Shown: one piece after another, positions 42,101 to 54,366 of the stretch
How positions within the stretch are numbered: position 1 is the stretch's first letter
How the letters are laid out: the number at the start of each line of letters is the position of its first letter
Source of the DNA: Perca fluviatilis
Lineage: Eukaryota > Chordata > Actinopteri > Perciformes > Percidae
Direction: 5' to 3'
Assembly (NCBI RefSeq): GCF_010015445.1
Contig: NC_053120.1
Span: forward strand, 18,378,308-18,442,307
Length of the DNA: 64,000 bases
Notes under the pieces: generated by a model
Databases searched by the model: none
What the model was told of the DNA's origin: nothing
Seen by the model: only the letters and a program-made list of their open reading frames with translations
Position numbers and translations under genes: made by a program

Positions 42101-44190
42101 ACAGTATGTGTACAGTATATATCACATACACATACTGGAAAAATGGAAAAAGCACTTTCTTTCAGCCAGAGAATAATTGGTCTCCAGAGCCATGAGCCAT
42201 GAGCCATGAGTGGCTCACGCATGTGAGGTAAGAGTCGGGACTGACCAACACAAGCAAAAACTAAGTGCCTCTATTATTCATTATCTACCTGCAGCAAAAA
42301 ATTTAAAAATAAAAGAAATCACTGGATTATTTTCAGCCATTGCCAACTTTTTCTGAAGTTACAAAATTAAATACCCTACATCATAATTTATGTAATTTCT
42401 TAAATCACTCTAATCTTTTCTAAAAAAAATACATAAATCTTTGTAATTAAAGTATGGCTTTTATATCTTTCCCCAAATAAAAAAATATTTACAGTATTTG
42501 CACAATTCCAATATTTTGTTATGTATAATTATATTACTGTATTACCTAATAAGACAGTATATTTTTAATGTCAGCCCATTAGACACACTATATTTTTCTG
42601 GTGCATGCTCCATACTTCAGCATACATCTTGGAGGATTTATAACAATCTCAATCGTCTCAACTCTTGTTCCATTAATCCTTCACATTGGTTTGGCTGATT
42701 ACTTTGTCGATGCAAGCCTTGGAAGTAAGATGCAACTTCCCTGAGAGAGCTGCAGCACATGTGATTTACACTATCGATCCAACATCCTGATTAGAATTTT
42801 TAATTAATGAAGGAGGCTAATTGCCTAGAGAGAGGAATCTGCCCGACCCTGAACGAGCCTGATGATTTGCGTTGCAGCACTGAGCCTAAGTTAATTGCTA
42901 GGCTGATTTGACTCGCCTTGCCAGAGATAATATGCTTTGCCACGTTTGAAAAATTGACCTCACTCTCTTCCTATTTAAAGATCATATGAGCCTACGGCAA
43001 GGAGGGAGTGAAGAAAAGGGTGCCCAGTGGTGTGAAGTTACGTACATGTGAATTAGTCCCATAAACAAAGTATAAAACATAAACCAGATTTTACCAAGCA
43101 TGTGTGCCAAATGTAGCCAGTGTTTTTCTTATTTAGGTAATGGAAGTAAGATTCAGGGGGTTGGGAAATGTAAGGGGAGGGCTTGCTTTGCGACAGGCTC
43201 TGATACCTTGACAATAATCCCTGCTTTTCCCAGAGCAGGGATAAAGGCCACTAGGGGTAGTTCTACAGCCTAAAGGCCTTCCATTAACTATTAATCTTCT
43301 CCTGGAGAGCAGTGGGGGAACCGTGGAGTCACAGCTGCCATCACACTGCTTCTTTTTTTTTTTCTTACCCCCTTCTCCCCCCTATTCCACTGTTTCCATT
43401 GGCAAACAATCCACGGCTATGAGTCGGGCTAATTAATTTTAAATAAAATACATTGGTTATGCATAATTTATGCTTAAAGCCCAGAGCTACCAGTGTTGGA
43501 CAAATACACAAACTCCATACTGAATTACCAGCCACTTGAGCTGAGAGAAGAGTGTGGGTCTTTGGCGAGCTATCAAAGTCAACCCTTGCATTTTTAAGGT
43601 TACGGTTATCCAAACCAAACAAACACTGTTGAATTTCAGTTGAAAACCAAGCATTAAAAGTACCTTATGTTTTCATAAGTGGCTAGTTTGGATCAAAGAG
43701 AAAGGTACATAATTCCTAGTACTGTATATCTGGTCAATAACAAAGGTTATCCATAGTAACCCAAGTACTGTGAGTACAGGTGGCCAGAACAAGCTCTATG
43801 GGCTTGAAGCAGTGTGACAAGGTTGGAGATCTTAATCTGGGCTCATAAAACTATAGTAACAGTGTGTAAATGTAGCTCTATATCACACAAGCTTTCCCCT
43901 GCAACAGTCTCTAGGACCTTTAAAGGGTGATTGCACTTCTTTCCTTGACACCAACATGACAGAAAGCCTGTGACCTTGGATCTTGCCAAAACTATAAGTC
44001 GCTGCTAGAACCTTTTAACAGTAGGGGCGAGAGGACAAAGGTCACATAAACCAAGTCTGATTGACGCCAAACACCCCAACTTCAATCAGATTCGACCAAA
44101 AGTAACATTTTCAGGAAGAGAGAAGAATGCACAGCTTTCATACCAGAAGATGGCATACGGCCAAAACTTTAAAAAGTACCTACACAGAAA
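39198..44190. other. Mostly unique, gene-desert-like sequence
   Basis: Short perfect hairpins occur at 41361-41386 and 43217-43242, and GAGCCAT is repeated three times at 42187-42207. I recognised no exon, RNA gene or repeat family on either strand. Confidence 0.4.
42721..43060. promoter_or_regulatory. Candidate conserved noncoding block (compositional only)
   Basis: Non-repetitive DNA with TTTTAATTAATGA (42798), CTAATTGCC (42818), GTTAATTGCTAGG (42890) and TATTTAAAG (near 42973). The clustering of TAATTA-type cores between ordinary G/C-balanced words is enhancer-like. It rests on texture only. Confidence 0.22.
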
Positions 44191-44351
44191 TATTGACATG
44201 TATAAAACCGGGCGTACCCCAGCTTCTTTCATACATGACAATCAATGTGAACGAGCCACCGACCCCGCCTTGCCTCCTCCCATAAATTAATATAGAAATA
44301 ACTATAAATGTGCCCCCGACGCCATTCTTCGTCCAATCACAACGGAAAAAA

Positions 44352-44570
44352 AACTTAATCGACTGTGAGGTTGAGGTGCTGATCGCGTGGAGGCGAGAAT
44401 TGTTTTTTTCTGTTTGGAGGTTTGTTACCTCGGATAAGCAATAAAAGAAAATGCCCAGAGTGGCAGATGGTGACCGGGGCGGTGAATGCACTGAACCATG
44501 GCAGAAATTTTAAAAAGAGGTCTAATGTCGAAGTGGAAATCAAGAAAATAGTGGCAGCGCCACACCAGTT
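44352..44570 (+). pseudogene. Myb/SANT-like DNA-binding domain of Harbinger, frameshifted
   Basis: The first frame reads Asp-Cys-Glu-Val-Glu-Val-Leu-Ile (44361-44384). A +1 shift then falls in the T run at 44402-44409, and the second frame continues Phe-Gly-Gly-Leu-Leu-Pro-Arg-Ile-Ser-Asn-Lys-Arg-Lys, Glu-Trp-Gln-Met-Val-Thr, Ala-Val-Asn-Ala and Val-Glu-Ile-Lys-Lys. This order (EVEVL, FG, NKRK..EW..V, AVN, K-rich helix) matches the Myb_DNA-bind_5 domain of fish Harbinger partner proteins and of NAIF1-type genes. The middle helix has lost residues. It is a pseudogene of a transposon protein, not a host gene. Confidence 0.7.
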
Positions 44571-45292
44571 ACCTAACAACATGCATCTCAGTGTCAGTCC
44601 AAATTACACACAATAAGCTGTTTGGACCCACTGATGTAATGCCATTTATTTAAGTGTACATTAAGTGTTAGTAGGTTTAGTGAAACTGACTCCAGCGCAA
44701 GGGACACCCGACTCAGGAGACCTGATTCAGGAGACCCAACTCAGGAGAAGGAGAGGTTAGTGAGGCAGCGTCTCCACGGCAGGTGACAGTGCGCACAGAT
44801 CTGCCACGCATAGATGAAATAATGAAATTGTAAATAGGCCTACAGTAACAGAAATACGTGCAGAATCAGGACAGTCAAGATGGCCCAGGGTTTGGTGGAC
44901 CGGGTACACCTTGTTCACTTACATAGCCTACTAATCATCCAGAGGATCAATTATGCATCACATGAGTTTGCCCACCCGACACAGCGTTTGTTTCTGGGGA
45001 GATGGATGTGTCCCACCTCCTGTACGCCATGGATGTATGAGCATCAGCAACTACAGACTCCCAGACAATATTGCATTTTTCCGTGCCGATCTTTTGAGCA
45101 AGTAGAGGAATACAGAGGATGACTGAAAGTATTTTCTTAGTGGATTTTTCATTAATTTCCCATCCTCATGTTTAACAGAGGTTAAGTAGCCTACGAATTT
45201 AACAGTTAATAGTGTGAAAGATGTGAAACATTATCCACATAAATGATCAAACTTTTATGGAGTATCAGGGGATATAATTATGTTTTTTCATA
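44571..45292. other. Interior of the Harbinger remnant
   Basis: It contains CAGGAGACC-type short repeats (44708-44750) and further degenerate reading frames (for example 44880-45120). No catalytic motif is recognised. Confidence 0.4.
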
Positions 45293-45523
45293 GACAACGT
45301 CACAGACGTATGCCAGAAAGTGAAGTGGAAACTTTATTTTGTAATGTTTAGTGAGTTTCGGCCCTTTAACTTAGAATTTGCCACGTTACAGAGCCAGAAA
45401 AGACTTTGCGGACAGCCCGCACATTCTCACGTCAAGTTATTTTTTATAAATTGCATCGTGTACAGGAAAACCAGCGTACGCAAGCTTTTCGTGTGTAGGG
45501 CAACGTTTATAAACGAGGTCCCT

Positions 45524-47342
45524 GGACTTTAAAGAACAAGAATATTTCATCGCCTCAGGGACAAAGGTTGGCTTTGGTCAAACTGCTGCTGCTGAATCCA
45601 TAAATGAGCAAGCAAAGGGCAAGCAAGCAAGGGCAAAATGACAGAGCACACCAATAATTTTTTTTGCATTGTTTAACTCAGTGCCTGTCATCATACTATC
45701 ATCATAGACATACGATCGCTTCCCACCTATTCAAATTTGGCCTGAGTCTGGCTCATGATATCCGGATCATCTGATGGATGTACCTCTTAACATGACATCG
45801 GCAACATCAGGGGTTGTGAGCATGTGTTAAGCCCAAATCTGACATCCTCTCTGATGGTTTCAACTATTTGGGGAGGAAACTATGGAGATAGTAATAAGGC
45901 ATTGGGGTATATACAAATAGAAATCTAAAATATTTTGACCATGTGTAAAAGATAGTAAGTATTTTCCAGTGCAGCTGCCAAATGTTTACCAGACAATGAG
46001 AAAGCCAAAGTGCAGTTTGGCTTTAAAATATGCTCTGTAAAGGCCACAGGCTTATAAAGCTGTCACTGGTTGTTGTCAGTGCTTTTGTTGGTTTAAGCCT
46101 CTGGCGGCCAGTGGCTTTGCCTTAGTTGTACCTGTTGACCTTCCTGAGAAAGCAGCTAAGGACTTTGCTGAGGCTTGTAGCCTGGCTTAGTAAAAAACCC
46201 CGGAAACATAAGAAACTTCCGCCTCTTTCCCAGCCTTCTTCTCCAGCTATTGGCATCTGAGTTTGAAGCACTCTCCACACGGCTGGGATTTATGACCTGG
46301 TGGAGTGAGGAGACGGGGAAAGCACTTATTTCAGCAAAGGAATAAAAGTACATTTCAGATGGTTATTGTACAGTAACCAAGAAAAATACAAGACAACTTT
46401 TACCGAGCCACAGACTAGACTGCATAAATAACTGTACACATCGCTCAAGTAATATCTACGGTTCTGGCATGTGCTATTTTGGTTAAGCAAATTCTTTTTT
46501 CATTTCACTTTGAGGTGTCTTTTCTAGCAGCTGTTTCAGCTGTTTCATCACCAAAGCGATCTAACTGATGTCCTGCTGTGGATAAGCAAGAGAGGATCAG
46601 TTTTTATGAAGTGGCCCACCCAAGGAAGGAAACAAACATATGATGAGATTCCACTTTGTTTTGATTTGAGTGACACATAAAGAATGCCCATCTTCCAGTG
46701 AACTGTGGGCTGAGAAGAAGCTAGACAGACAGAAAAGGAGAAAGGGACAGAGAGGGAGAAAAATGGAGGAAGATGAAAAAGGAAGAAACATTCCCAAGCT
46801 GGCCTGGTTAATTGCACGGGATTGGAAACAGATGCACAGCCACAGTGACGTTATCCGAGTAGACCTTGAAAGTCTTTCTGGTTTGAAGGGAAGGGGGATA
46901 GGAAGACTTTAGGAGGACAGCGATAGATACGAGAGATGACAAAGAGAAAAAGAGGGAAGATTGAATGGTGCTGTGGCATGAGAGTAGGCAAAGACAAATA
47001 ACAGGTAATAATGATGTGTAGGTCTAGTATTTGAGGCTTTGATGGATAAAAGAGACAACTACTAGAAAGTACTGATATCAAGAAAATTGATTCAAAGTGG
47101 ACTAGGTTAATTTGGCATTGCACAGAACACGGAGCAATGTGTTGATTTATGTGCATTAACTACCCTCTCTGAGCTGGGGTATCAAGATTTTACCACTCCA
47201 CCTGTCAGAACAAATCTGCCACACTGTTACATTAATTAATTGAAATGTCTCCATAATAATGTCAAGGCAGCAAACAAAGTTGTGACTGTGTTTGAAAATC
47301 ATGTTTTATTGTAGTCATATCTGCTCACTTTTGGATCAATTA
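45524..47342. other. Unique sequence, no gene seen
   Basis: It includes GCAAGCAA-type short repeats at 45605-45640 and a purine-rich tract at 46715-46795. Nothing else is recognised. Confidence 0.4.
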
Positions 47343-47559
47343 CCAATCGAGGTGTGGCCGGGTTGGTTCAGTGGGTAGAGCAGGCGCACATCTACTGAGA
47401 GGTTTATGCCTCGACGCAGAGGTCCAGGGTTTGAAACCGACCTGTGACGATTTCCTGCATGTCTTCCTCTCTCTCTTCCCTTTCTCACCTAGCTGTCCTA
47501 TCAAATAAAGGCGGAAAAGCCCAAAAAATAATCTTAAAAAAAAAAATTCCAATTGAGGT
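47343..47559 (+). mobile_element. tRNA-derived SINE with target-site duplication
   Basis: The body 47354-47546 starts GTGGCCGGGTTGGTTCAG. The A box TGGTTCAGTGGG (47364-47375) fits the pol III consensus at every position. The B box GGTTTGAAACC (47428-47438) follows at normal tRNA spacing. A non-tRNA part (CTGCATGTCTTCC, TCTCTCTTCC, GTCCTATCAAATAAAGGC) leads to an A-rich tail. The flanks CCAATCGAGGT (47343-47353) and CCAATTGAGGT (47549-47559) are an 11-bp duplication with one mismatch. I recognise this as an abundant percomorph SINE; I am not certain of its database name. Confidence 0.92.
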
Positions 47560-49453
47560 AGCATGGAGAAAACATGTTGGTCTTATGGGTGTTTATTAAA
47601 CAACAACAAAAAAGTGTATTCTTAATCTCAAATCAGACCCATTTTCAGACCCATTTCACAACATATTTAGTTTCTTCAGACTTCCAAAAATAACTTTAAT
47701 GAATGACCTGCTGAGCACTCACTAAACTTATTGAAATGACTGAAGAAACATTGTTAGCTCATTATCATACTCATGACATCATATTATAGGTAAATATTAA
47801 GGATAACACAATCCAGAATGAGGCATCAGGAAAACCTGAAAATAAGTGTTTTACAGTGTACATACACAAACTGTACAGTGAATTGGCGGCAAGACAGATA
47901 TTCTGCAACTATTCGTAGCAATCTCTCTTTCTCTACCTTTGTTAAATACACACATATACAACCTGACTCCCAAGTTACCTTTGAGTCTGACCTTTATCCA
48001 ATAAAAGGTTTTTGGTTCAGTTTCTGAGGGAAGCCACCTTCTGTGCCAGGGTTGTGTGATTTGTGATTAGTGGGTGGATCTTAGAGCGACTGGGCCCCAG
48101 GGCCCTCACTCTTATAATTACACTCCATCCCTGGAGAGGGACCCTAGAGTGACAGCAATGTAGCTCCCATTTTTACCAGGTCAGATTCGGCGATTGAGCT
48201 CATCCTGTACCCTGCCAATGGCCCTTTCCTTTTAAAGAGCAATTCCCTAGGACCTTGGGACACAGGGACTAGCTCCACATTACCAGCAGGCACCTGTTCT
48301 CCAACCTACTTTAAGGCTATGAGGCCATCACTATCAGGCTGCTATCCCTGCTTTTAAATAACCATCAAATGTGCGAGAATCTGGAGACATTTTTGAAGCA
48401 TTTTTTTTCAATCCTAAGAATAAGACATCAATTATTTCTTTACTGTTTAACAATGCAGGCAATATGTTTTGTGTTTTACAAAACAAATGTTTGCTGTTCT
48501 GGTGATATGTATGAACCTGAAACATTCTGTGGAAGCAGGAAGAAGAAAATGTTGAGCTCAATAAATCTTGCAGTTAGGCAGGAATGTTAAACAGATGTGT
48601 TAAGATTCTTTCAGCACTTGAGGTTTTGGTAATCCAAAAACTCTCACTGTGGAGGATGTGTAAACACTGATTACAACAGGGGATATTATTATTTAAATGA
48701 TAAGATAATACTAAAGCAACTCAAATAAAAAGATCCTTCAGAACAGCAATAAATGTTTTGTATTAATAATTCCAGCAATGCAAACTTGATCCTGAGGTAA
48801 AGTTACACTTCATCTTCTTCAAGATCTCCTTCCTTTTTTCCTCATATTGTTACCATTTAAATCCTACACACATACTGCAATGTATGCCATTTCATTAAGA
48901 GCATTTCTAATAAAAGAGTACTGTAGCTCCCAGTGTATAAAACCTACAAATTACATAAGTCTCCCTTGGCTTCTATTTACATTGAAAGGATCGGTTTTAA
49001 TTTCAATTGATGTTACATTACACAGCATGTCAGGAGGGGTTTAAACTGCATTTTCATTGAAAAATCATTACATTTGGCCCATCTAAGGGGGCGCGCGATA
49101 ATTGAAGAAACTGCTCTCAAGTGGAGGTCCTTGGGAGAGGGGCTCTCTTTGTAAACTGTGTGTTTTTCATGTCAGTTTAATTAATCACACACATAATCAG
49201 TTTTTAATTCCTTTCATGTAACAACACAGGGAAAGATACAGTATATACGAGTCTGATTGGAAGGATTCTAGCAATTGTTTGGTGAATTAGGGTAATCAAA
49301 ACCCAGTTTTATAGGAAATAGACGCTCAGAGTTTAAAGATGAATTTTGTAAAATGCACTCACTTTAGATTCAAGTGGTCCAACTAAATCTAATTTGAGAA
49401 ATTGTCAATTTACCTGGAGGAAAATCTAATATACTGTAACAAGGTTCCCTATC
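47560..49453. other. Unique sequence, no gene seen
   Basis: The block 48040-48330 is G/C-richer and contains GGGCCCCAGGGCCC and TTATAATTACAC, so it might be conserved noncoding DNA. No repeats are recognised. Confidence 0.4.
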
Positions 49454-49675
49454 TTAAAGGAACACGGCGACTTATTGGGACTTTAGTTTATTCACCGTAT
49501 CCCCCAGAGTTAGATATGTCCATACATACCCTTCTCATCTCCGTGCGTCTCGTAACTCTGTCTGACGCACCCAGCGCTAGCCTAGCTTAGCACAGATCAT
49601 GGAGGTAACCGGCTCCATCTAGCCTACAGCTCCCAATAAGTGACAAAAAAACGGCAACATTTTCATATTTACATG

Positions 49676-50481
49676 TTGTGATTTAGTGTTAATTTCGTCA
49701 GACGAGACTAAATATGTTCGTCAACAACCTTTTTTTCCATGACTAAGACGAGATGATGCCAAGACTGCTCCAAAAACGCTGACTAAGACTAAATTAACAT
49801 ACATTATTGTTGACGAAAAAAGACAAGACTAAAATAGGGTTGGCTACCGAGACCCGGTGCTAATACGGCACCGACAGGTGCCTTAGCGACCGTTATCTAC
49901 CGGACCGAATAGCAACGCAGATTTTGGTGCCACTTAAATGCCTGGGCTTCTCTCTGATGCTCCTAAACGGACGTTAGAGGCAACCGAAACATCGCTGCAC
50001 GGGACGCTAGTTAACACTACACTTGGCAGCAGGTTACGTTAGCCTACCGTTAGCTAGCAGCTGGATTAAACACGGTTAAAATGCTGACAGCTAAACGGTA
50101 TAAAAATGTGTCTGTAAACGTGTTTCACTGTAAAGGATTCCAACAGAGGGACGTACGACAGTCTGCAGCTGCCGTTGTCTGAAAAACAACACATATGTTG
50201 CGTTCACTTCAAACTCGCCTCACCAGCCTCGTGCTGACTAAGATATATTAAGTTCTAAAACTGGACTAAAATGACGAGACTTTTAGTCGACTAAAACTTG
50301 ACTAAGATACCTTGAGTTCTCTTTTGACTAAAACTAGACTAAAATGACGAGACTTTTAATCGACTAAAACTTAGTTAAAAAAAGATATGTGAATGACTAA
50401 ATATGACTAAAACTAACAAGGACATTTGGCACAAGACTAAGACTAAATTAAAAATGTGACAAAATTAACACTATTGTGATT
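49676..50481. mobile_element. hAT element inserted in the MITE, perfect target duplication
   Basis: The body 49684-50473 (790 bp) starts TAGTGTTAATTT and ends AAATTAACACTA. TTGTGATT flanks both sides exactly (49676-49683 and 50474-50481). Subterminal GACTAAAA(C/T) repeats on both sides are characteristic of this fish hAT family. It split the host MITE after that MITE had already inserted. It in turn contains a piece of another repeat. Confidence 0.93.
49836..50240. mobile_element. Fragment of another hAT-type repeat inside the hAT
   Basis: TAGGGTTGGCTACCGAGACC at 49837 and the following CGGTGCTAATACGGCACCG, TACCGGACCGAATAGCAACG and GTGCCACTTAAATGCC words are the recognisable left part of another teleost repeat. 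Host GACTAA motifs resume by about 50236. A matching right terminus is not visible, so the inner element is truncated or its end has decayed. Confidence 0.65.
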
Positions 50482-50807
50482 TGTATAGTCACAGCGTGTA
50501 CAAATAACAAGGTCACATGAGACACAGCCATCTTCTAACCGTATACTGGGAACTATATTCTCAGAAGGCGATGCACTGCTACTTCTGCTACTTGGGCGGA
50601 GGGATTTGGTCGCAGCACCTGTGGGAACTCCAGGCGAACTCTCTGCTCCTCACCTCAGGTGCTGCGAGCAAATCACTCCGCCCAAGTAGCGGTGGGTGTG
50701 TCAGACAGAGTTACGACACGCACGGAGATGAGAAGGGTATGTATGGACTTATCTAACTCTGGGGGATACGGTGAATAAGCTCCCAATAAGTCGGCGTGTT
50801 CCTTTAA

Positions 50808-53800
50808 CCTTCGTAATGTGTCTCTCACATTTCCCCATAAGCTTCTTAAAGGTTAGATAAAATCCTTTTTCCCCACATTGTTTGACAGTGTAACAGACAT
50901 TCTTTATCTGCATTTTATAGGAATAATTTAAAGCAATATCATGGGTATGAGTGAAATATTCAGGTCATATTGTATGACCGCACCATTACATCAGATGGAA
51001 AATTATAGATGTTTTATGCATAATTTAATTTCCAGTGATTCCGCATGAAACATTTCTTTTATGTTTGGAAACTTAATGATGTGAGCTAGAAGTTAAAATC
51101 AAGCTATGTGGGCCTGAAGAAAACTTGGCAATACTACTCAACAAGTCTTTTTAGTAATCACCCGAAACTGTTGTATTAGTACTTCAACTGTGCAATGACA
51201 ATACACTAAATCTGAATGAGACAAATATGGCCACCCGGAGGTATATTTTTAGGCATATAATAGACAAGAGAAATGCAAAAAAGTGGGTTGTTTATTTATC
51301 CCATATTTTATTGTGTAATATTGTATCTGACATATTTGCCATTGGATAAATCACTAAGATTTTATCAATAGCTCTTTTATAAAAATCACCAAGAGAATTT
51401 GCAGTTTCACACAGATGCTGGCAAAGTTAAGAAACCCTTTGAAAAGACTAAGAACCATTTTTAATCAGCTTTTCAAAGGATAACTTTTCTCCTTCTGTCC
51501 AACATTGACAGCCACTGTGTACACAAGTTTGAATTGCTGGCACTTGTATCTCACAAGAAAACTTGAGTGCGATCAAAGGAACTTAGTTGAATGTTTGGAA
51601 CAAGGGCAAGATCAAGATGTCCTTAACCACTGCATCACACTGCTTCATTTTCCTCAATTAAAATATCTTCTCCCTTTTCCTTTTTATTCCTTATCAAGAT
51701 CACATGTGAGAATTAAAAATGTGTAATTCATACAGATTGCATTTTCTTTCATTTTTAAAACTGTCTGTGGTACATCTGACACTCATTTTCTTTAAACATT
51801 AAACACAAGCTTAAGGCTCCCCTATACTCCGCTAGTCACAGAAGAGGCTTTACAAAGTTTGACTGTGCCTGCAGGCTGGAAGACAATGTGTGGCTTCTTT
51901 GGCATCATTTGTCTCCTGGATGCCCAAGCATGTCGACAACATAGACTTAACCTCAGGAGCTGGTGTCAAGCTGATGCTATTAATTTGTGTCCAAGAGGAA
52001 GCTTCTTTGTCACTGATAGCAGCAGCAATCCGTCTTCTGTTGATACTCAGAGACAGGAGCTGCTGATTTGGTCAAAGCAGTTCCGGACAACACTTCTTTT
52101 ATATAGATTGTCCATGCTACAGATTGTTTACTGGCAGCATCATGCATGAATAAAATAGCAGTTTGTCTGCATGTTTTTATATTTGTAAAGGAAATGGACC
52201 CTTAGAAAATATGTCCCACATTTAATATAAGTTCAAAACACCACGACTACAAATTGCCTTATAGTGTATAGAAAAATAATACATTTACATCCTAGTTTTA
52301 GGAAATGTTTTAAATTACAGCCACAGACAACATCTCAATTTTCAGCCATATTTTTACATGGGTTTTTAATGTTGTTGCAGGATGTTTTGCCAACTTTAAT
52401 TCAACATGAATATGTTAGCTGGGAAGAAAGCAGAACAGAAGGATTCACATATTCATTTGATGCAGTTAGTATGCTAAGATGTAAGATGCTTTAAATATTC
52501 AAAGGCAGATGCTTGCATTTTAGCCCTTAAGAGCAGATTGACTCACAAATCTCCCTGCCTCTCCCTTGGCAGATGTTTAGAGCGCTTGATGTTTCGTGGC
52601 TCCACTGTGCAGCAATTGACTGCAGCACATAACCTTATTTTATCCTTACTATTTACAGGCCATTTGAAAGGTAACAAAGTAAAGCAGAAATTGAGTTGGG
52701 GTATAAATCACTGCATGGGTGCACACACTTTGAAAATACACATTTCAACAACAGAGAAAGCATATTCCATGAAGCCTTTTAGAGTATTGACCACCCATAA
52801 AACCTTATACACATTCTTATTCTTATTTTTATCGCCATACTATGCATGACAATTATTTTAGTTTCAATCAATTCTTTTGTTTTTGGGTGCATTGTCTCCA
52901 TTTGTTTCAGTCTATTCTTCACCAAAACCACAAATCAAAATGAATATATTAAGATAAAACATTCATCCAGTTTGGAATGGGCACCATGGGATATGGGTGC
53001 CTTGCTCAAGAGAACCCTGAGCAACTATATTCTCAGAGTGGGAGGATTCATTCATGTTTCTCAACCAGATGTGACATTATAATATGCACTGGCAATCCTT
53101 TTGTCACAGGTCTCCTCCAGTGCTGAATTTGTCTGCAGTCTCCACTTTACACACAGCACACTATGCCCAAAATAGTCTTTTTCTCACCAGAGGATTCAAA
53201 TCTCATCATTAAACTTACATTTATCCTTCACTAAGCTTCTATATACCATTGTCTTTCATATCATATGTGTGCCCATTGGGTACTAGCAACATCTGTTATC
53301 TCTCTTTACCACTGTGTCCCAGCAGACACTCACTGAAGTAGAAGTACCCACCACCTAGCACACATCTCAAAAACACTTCTCCTTACACGCAGTGAGCCGT
53401 TAATCTTGGTGCCCATATACTATCACAAACTTAAACTCACTTTCTAGCTATAGCGACTGCATTATGAGAGCCTGAAAGAAATCCAGCATCTCCGCCCCAT
53501 CTGTACTGTCTCTCATACGCTAAATTGCGGACTCCTGCTGCATGTCGACATGTCTCCCTGGCAGAGAATCTGCCTTATTTTTCTCTAACTAGAGAAAAAA
53601 AAAAAGAAAACCTGGGAGTGAAGGAGAGCAAAAACACACGGTAGTGGGTCAGAGGTTGTCTAGGAGTGATGAATGAGCAAATAATATGTGTCCAGGATCT
53701 GCGCCTCATAGAACAGCATTCCGTTCCACATTCCACCATTGGAGATCATGCTCGCGACAGGGTTCCTAGGAAAATCACACAAGACTTTGGCAAAGGTTTT

Positions 53801-54366
53801 CCCCCCGAACTTGGAGCATTTCCATAAAATATAGGTGGAGAAAATACATGACATACTCTGCTGTAATTCCACGCTATGTGTCTCACACTGTGAAAAAAAG
53901 CTGTTTCTCTGCACTGTGAGTGAGTTCAATCCTGTCCTACACAAACCAGAACTAGCTCAGCGCCTCTTTGTGCTCATCTCATGTGTCTCACAGGATTCGG
54001 GTTTGACATCTTGAACGCAGTCTGAGTTTCAGTGTACACTTACAGTAGCTACTGGTTATTTGTGGCCTGTTTCAGCATGGACACAGTTTTACAGCAGCTC
54101 ATCTGTCATGATATGTTTCTGCTCTGTTCAACCTCTCAAATTCCACCTGTTGTCGGATGAAATCTGAAAACTTTTGGGAGAGGGCGCCCCCTGTTGAAAA
54201 CACTAAAAAATGTTTACTCAATATTCTTGCCACATATTTTACAGTATAGGTCAACAATACCAATGCTATAATTTCCTTTATTAAATTATCCCAAGTAATA
54301 ACAACAATAAATGTAATGTTCATGGTACAATATACAACAAGCAGGACAACGAGACAGAGTAGCCAG
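50808..54366. other. Mostly unique sequence
   Basis: Reading frames at 51859-52149, 52264-52494, 52538-52849 (plus strand) and 53660-53944 (minus strand) have no recognised domain or exon boundaries. No repeat family was identified with confidence. Confidence 0.4.

Larger units (their letters stand above)
44193..45523 (+). mobile_element. Decayed Harbinger/PIF transposon
   Basis: The left end TATAAAACCGGGCGTACC and the right end, read inward as TATAAACGTTGCCCTAC, are degenerate inverted termini of a type I know from fish Harbinger elements. The subterminal words GACAATCAATGTGA and GTCCAATCACAACGGAAAA also fit that family. Inside are the remains of the Myb/SANT-like accessory protein (44352-44570) and a downstream run of GACTCAGGAGACC-type repeats (44708-44750). 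The DDE transposase gene is missing. The boundaries are approximate and a 3-bp target duplication was not established. Confidence 0.6.
49454..50807. mobile_element. TTAA MITE with AAAGGAACACGCCG termini (outer level of second nest)
   Basis: The left end is TTAAAGGAACACGGCGACTT (49454). The right end is AAGTCGGCGTGTTCCTTTAA (ending 50807), a one-mismatch inverted pair. The arms stay paired inward for over 110 bp through GTATCCCCCAGAGTTAGATA and CTTCTCATCTCCGTGCGT. The right half contains a second hairpin in which TACTTGGGCGGAG...CAGCACCTG pairs with CAGGTGCTG...CTCCGCCCAAGTA (50588-50690). The middle is occupied by a later hAT insertion. No coding capacity. Confidence 0.9.

Noticed and set aside
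43491..43510. CAGTGTTGGACAAA, resembling a hAT terminus
   Set aside because: No matching right end, subterminal repeats or 8-bp duplication nearby.
51859..52149. Plus-strand frame of 96 codons near a CCTATACTCCGCTAGTC word
   Set aside because: The neighbourhood vaguely resembles repeat DNA, but no termini, duplication or domain could be found on either strand.
53660..53944. Minus-strand frame of 94 codons that looks moderately protein-like
   Set aside because: No family recognised, no convincing splice sites, and neighbouring frames are comparable. It was left out for lack of support.
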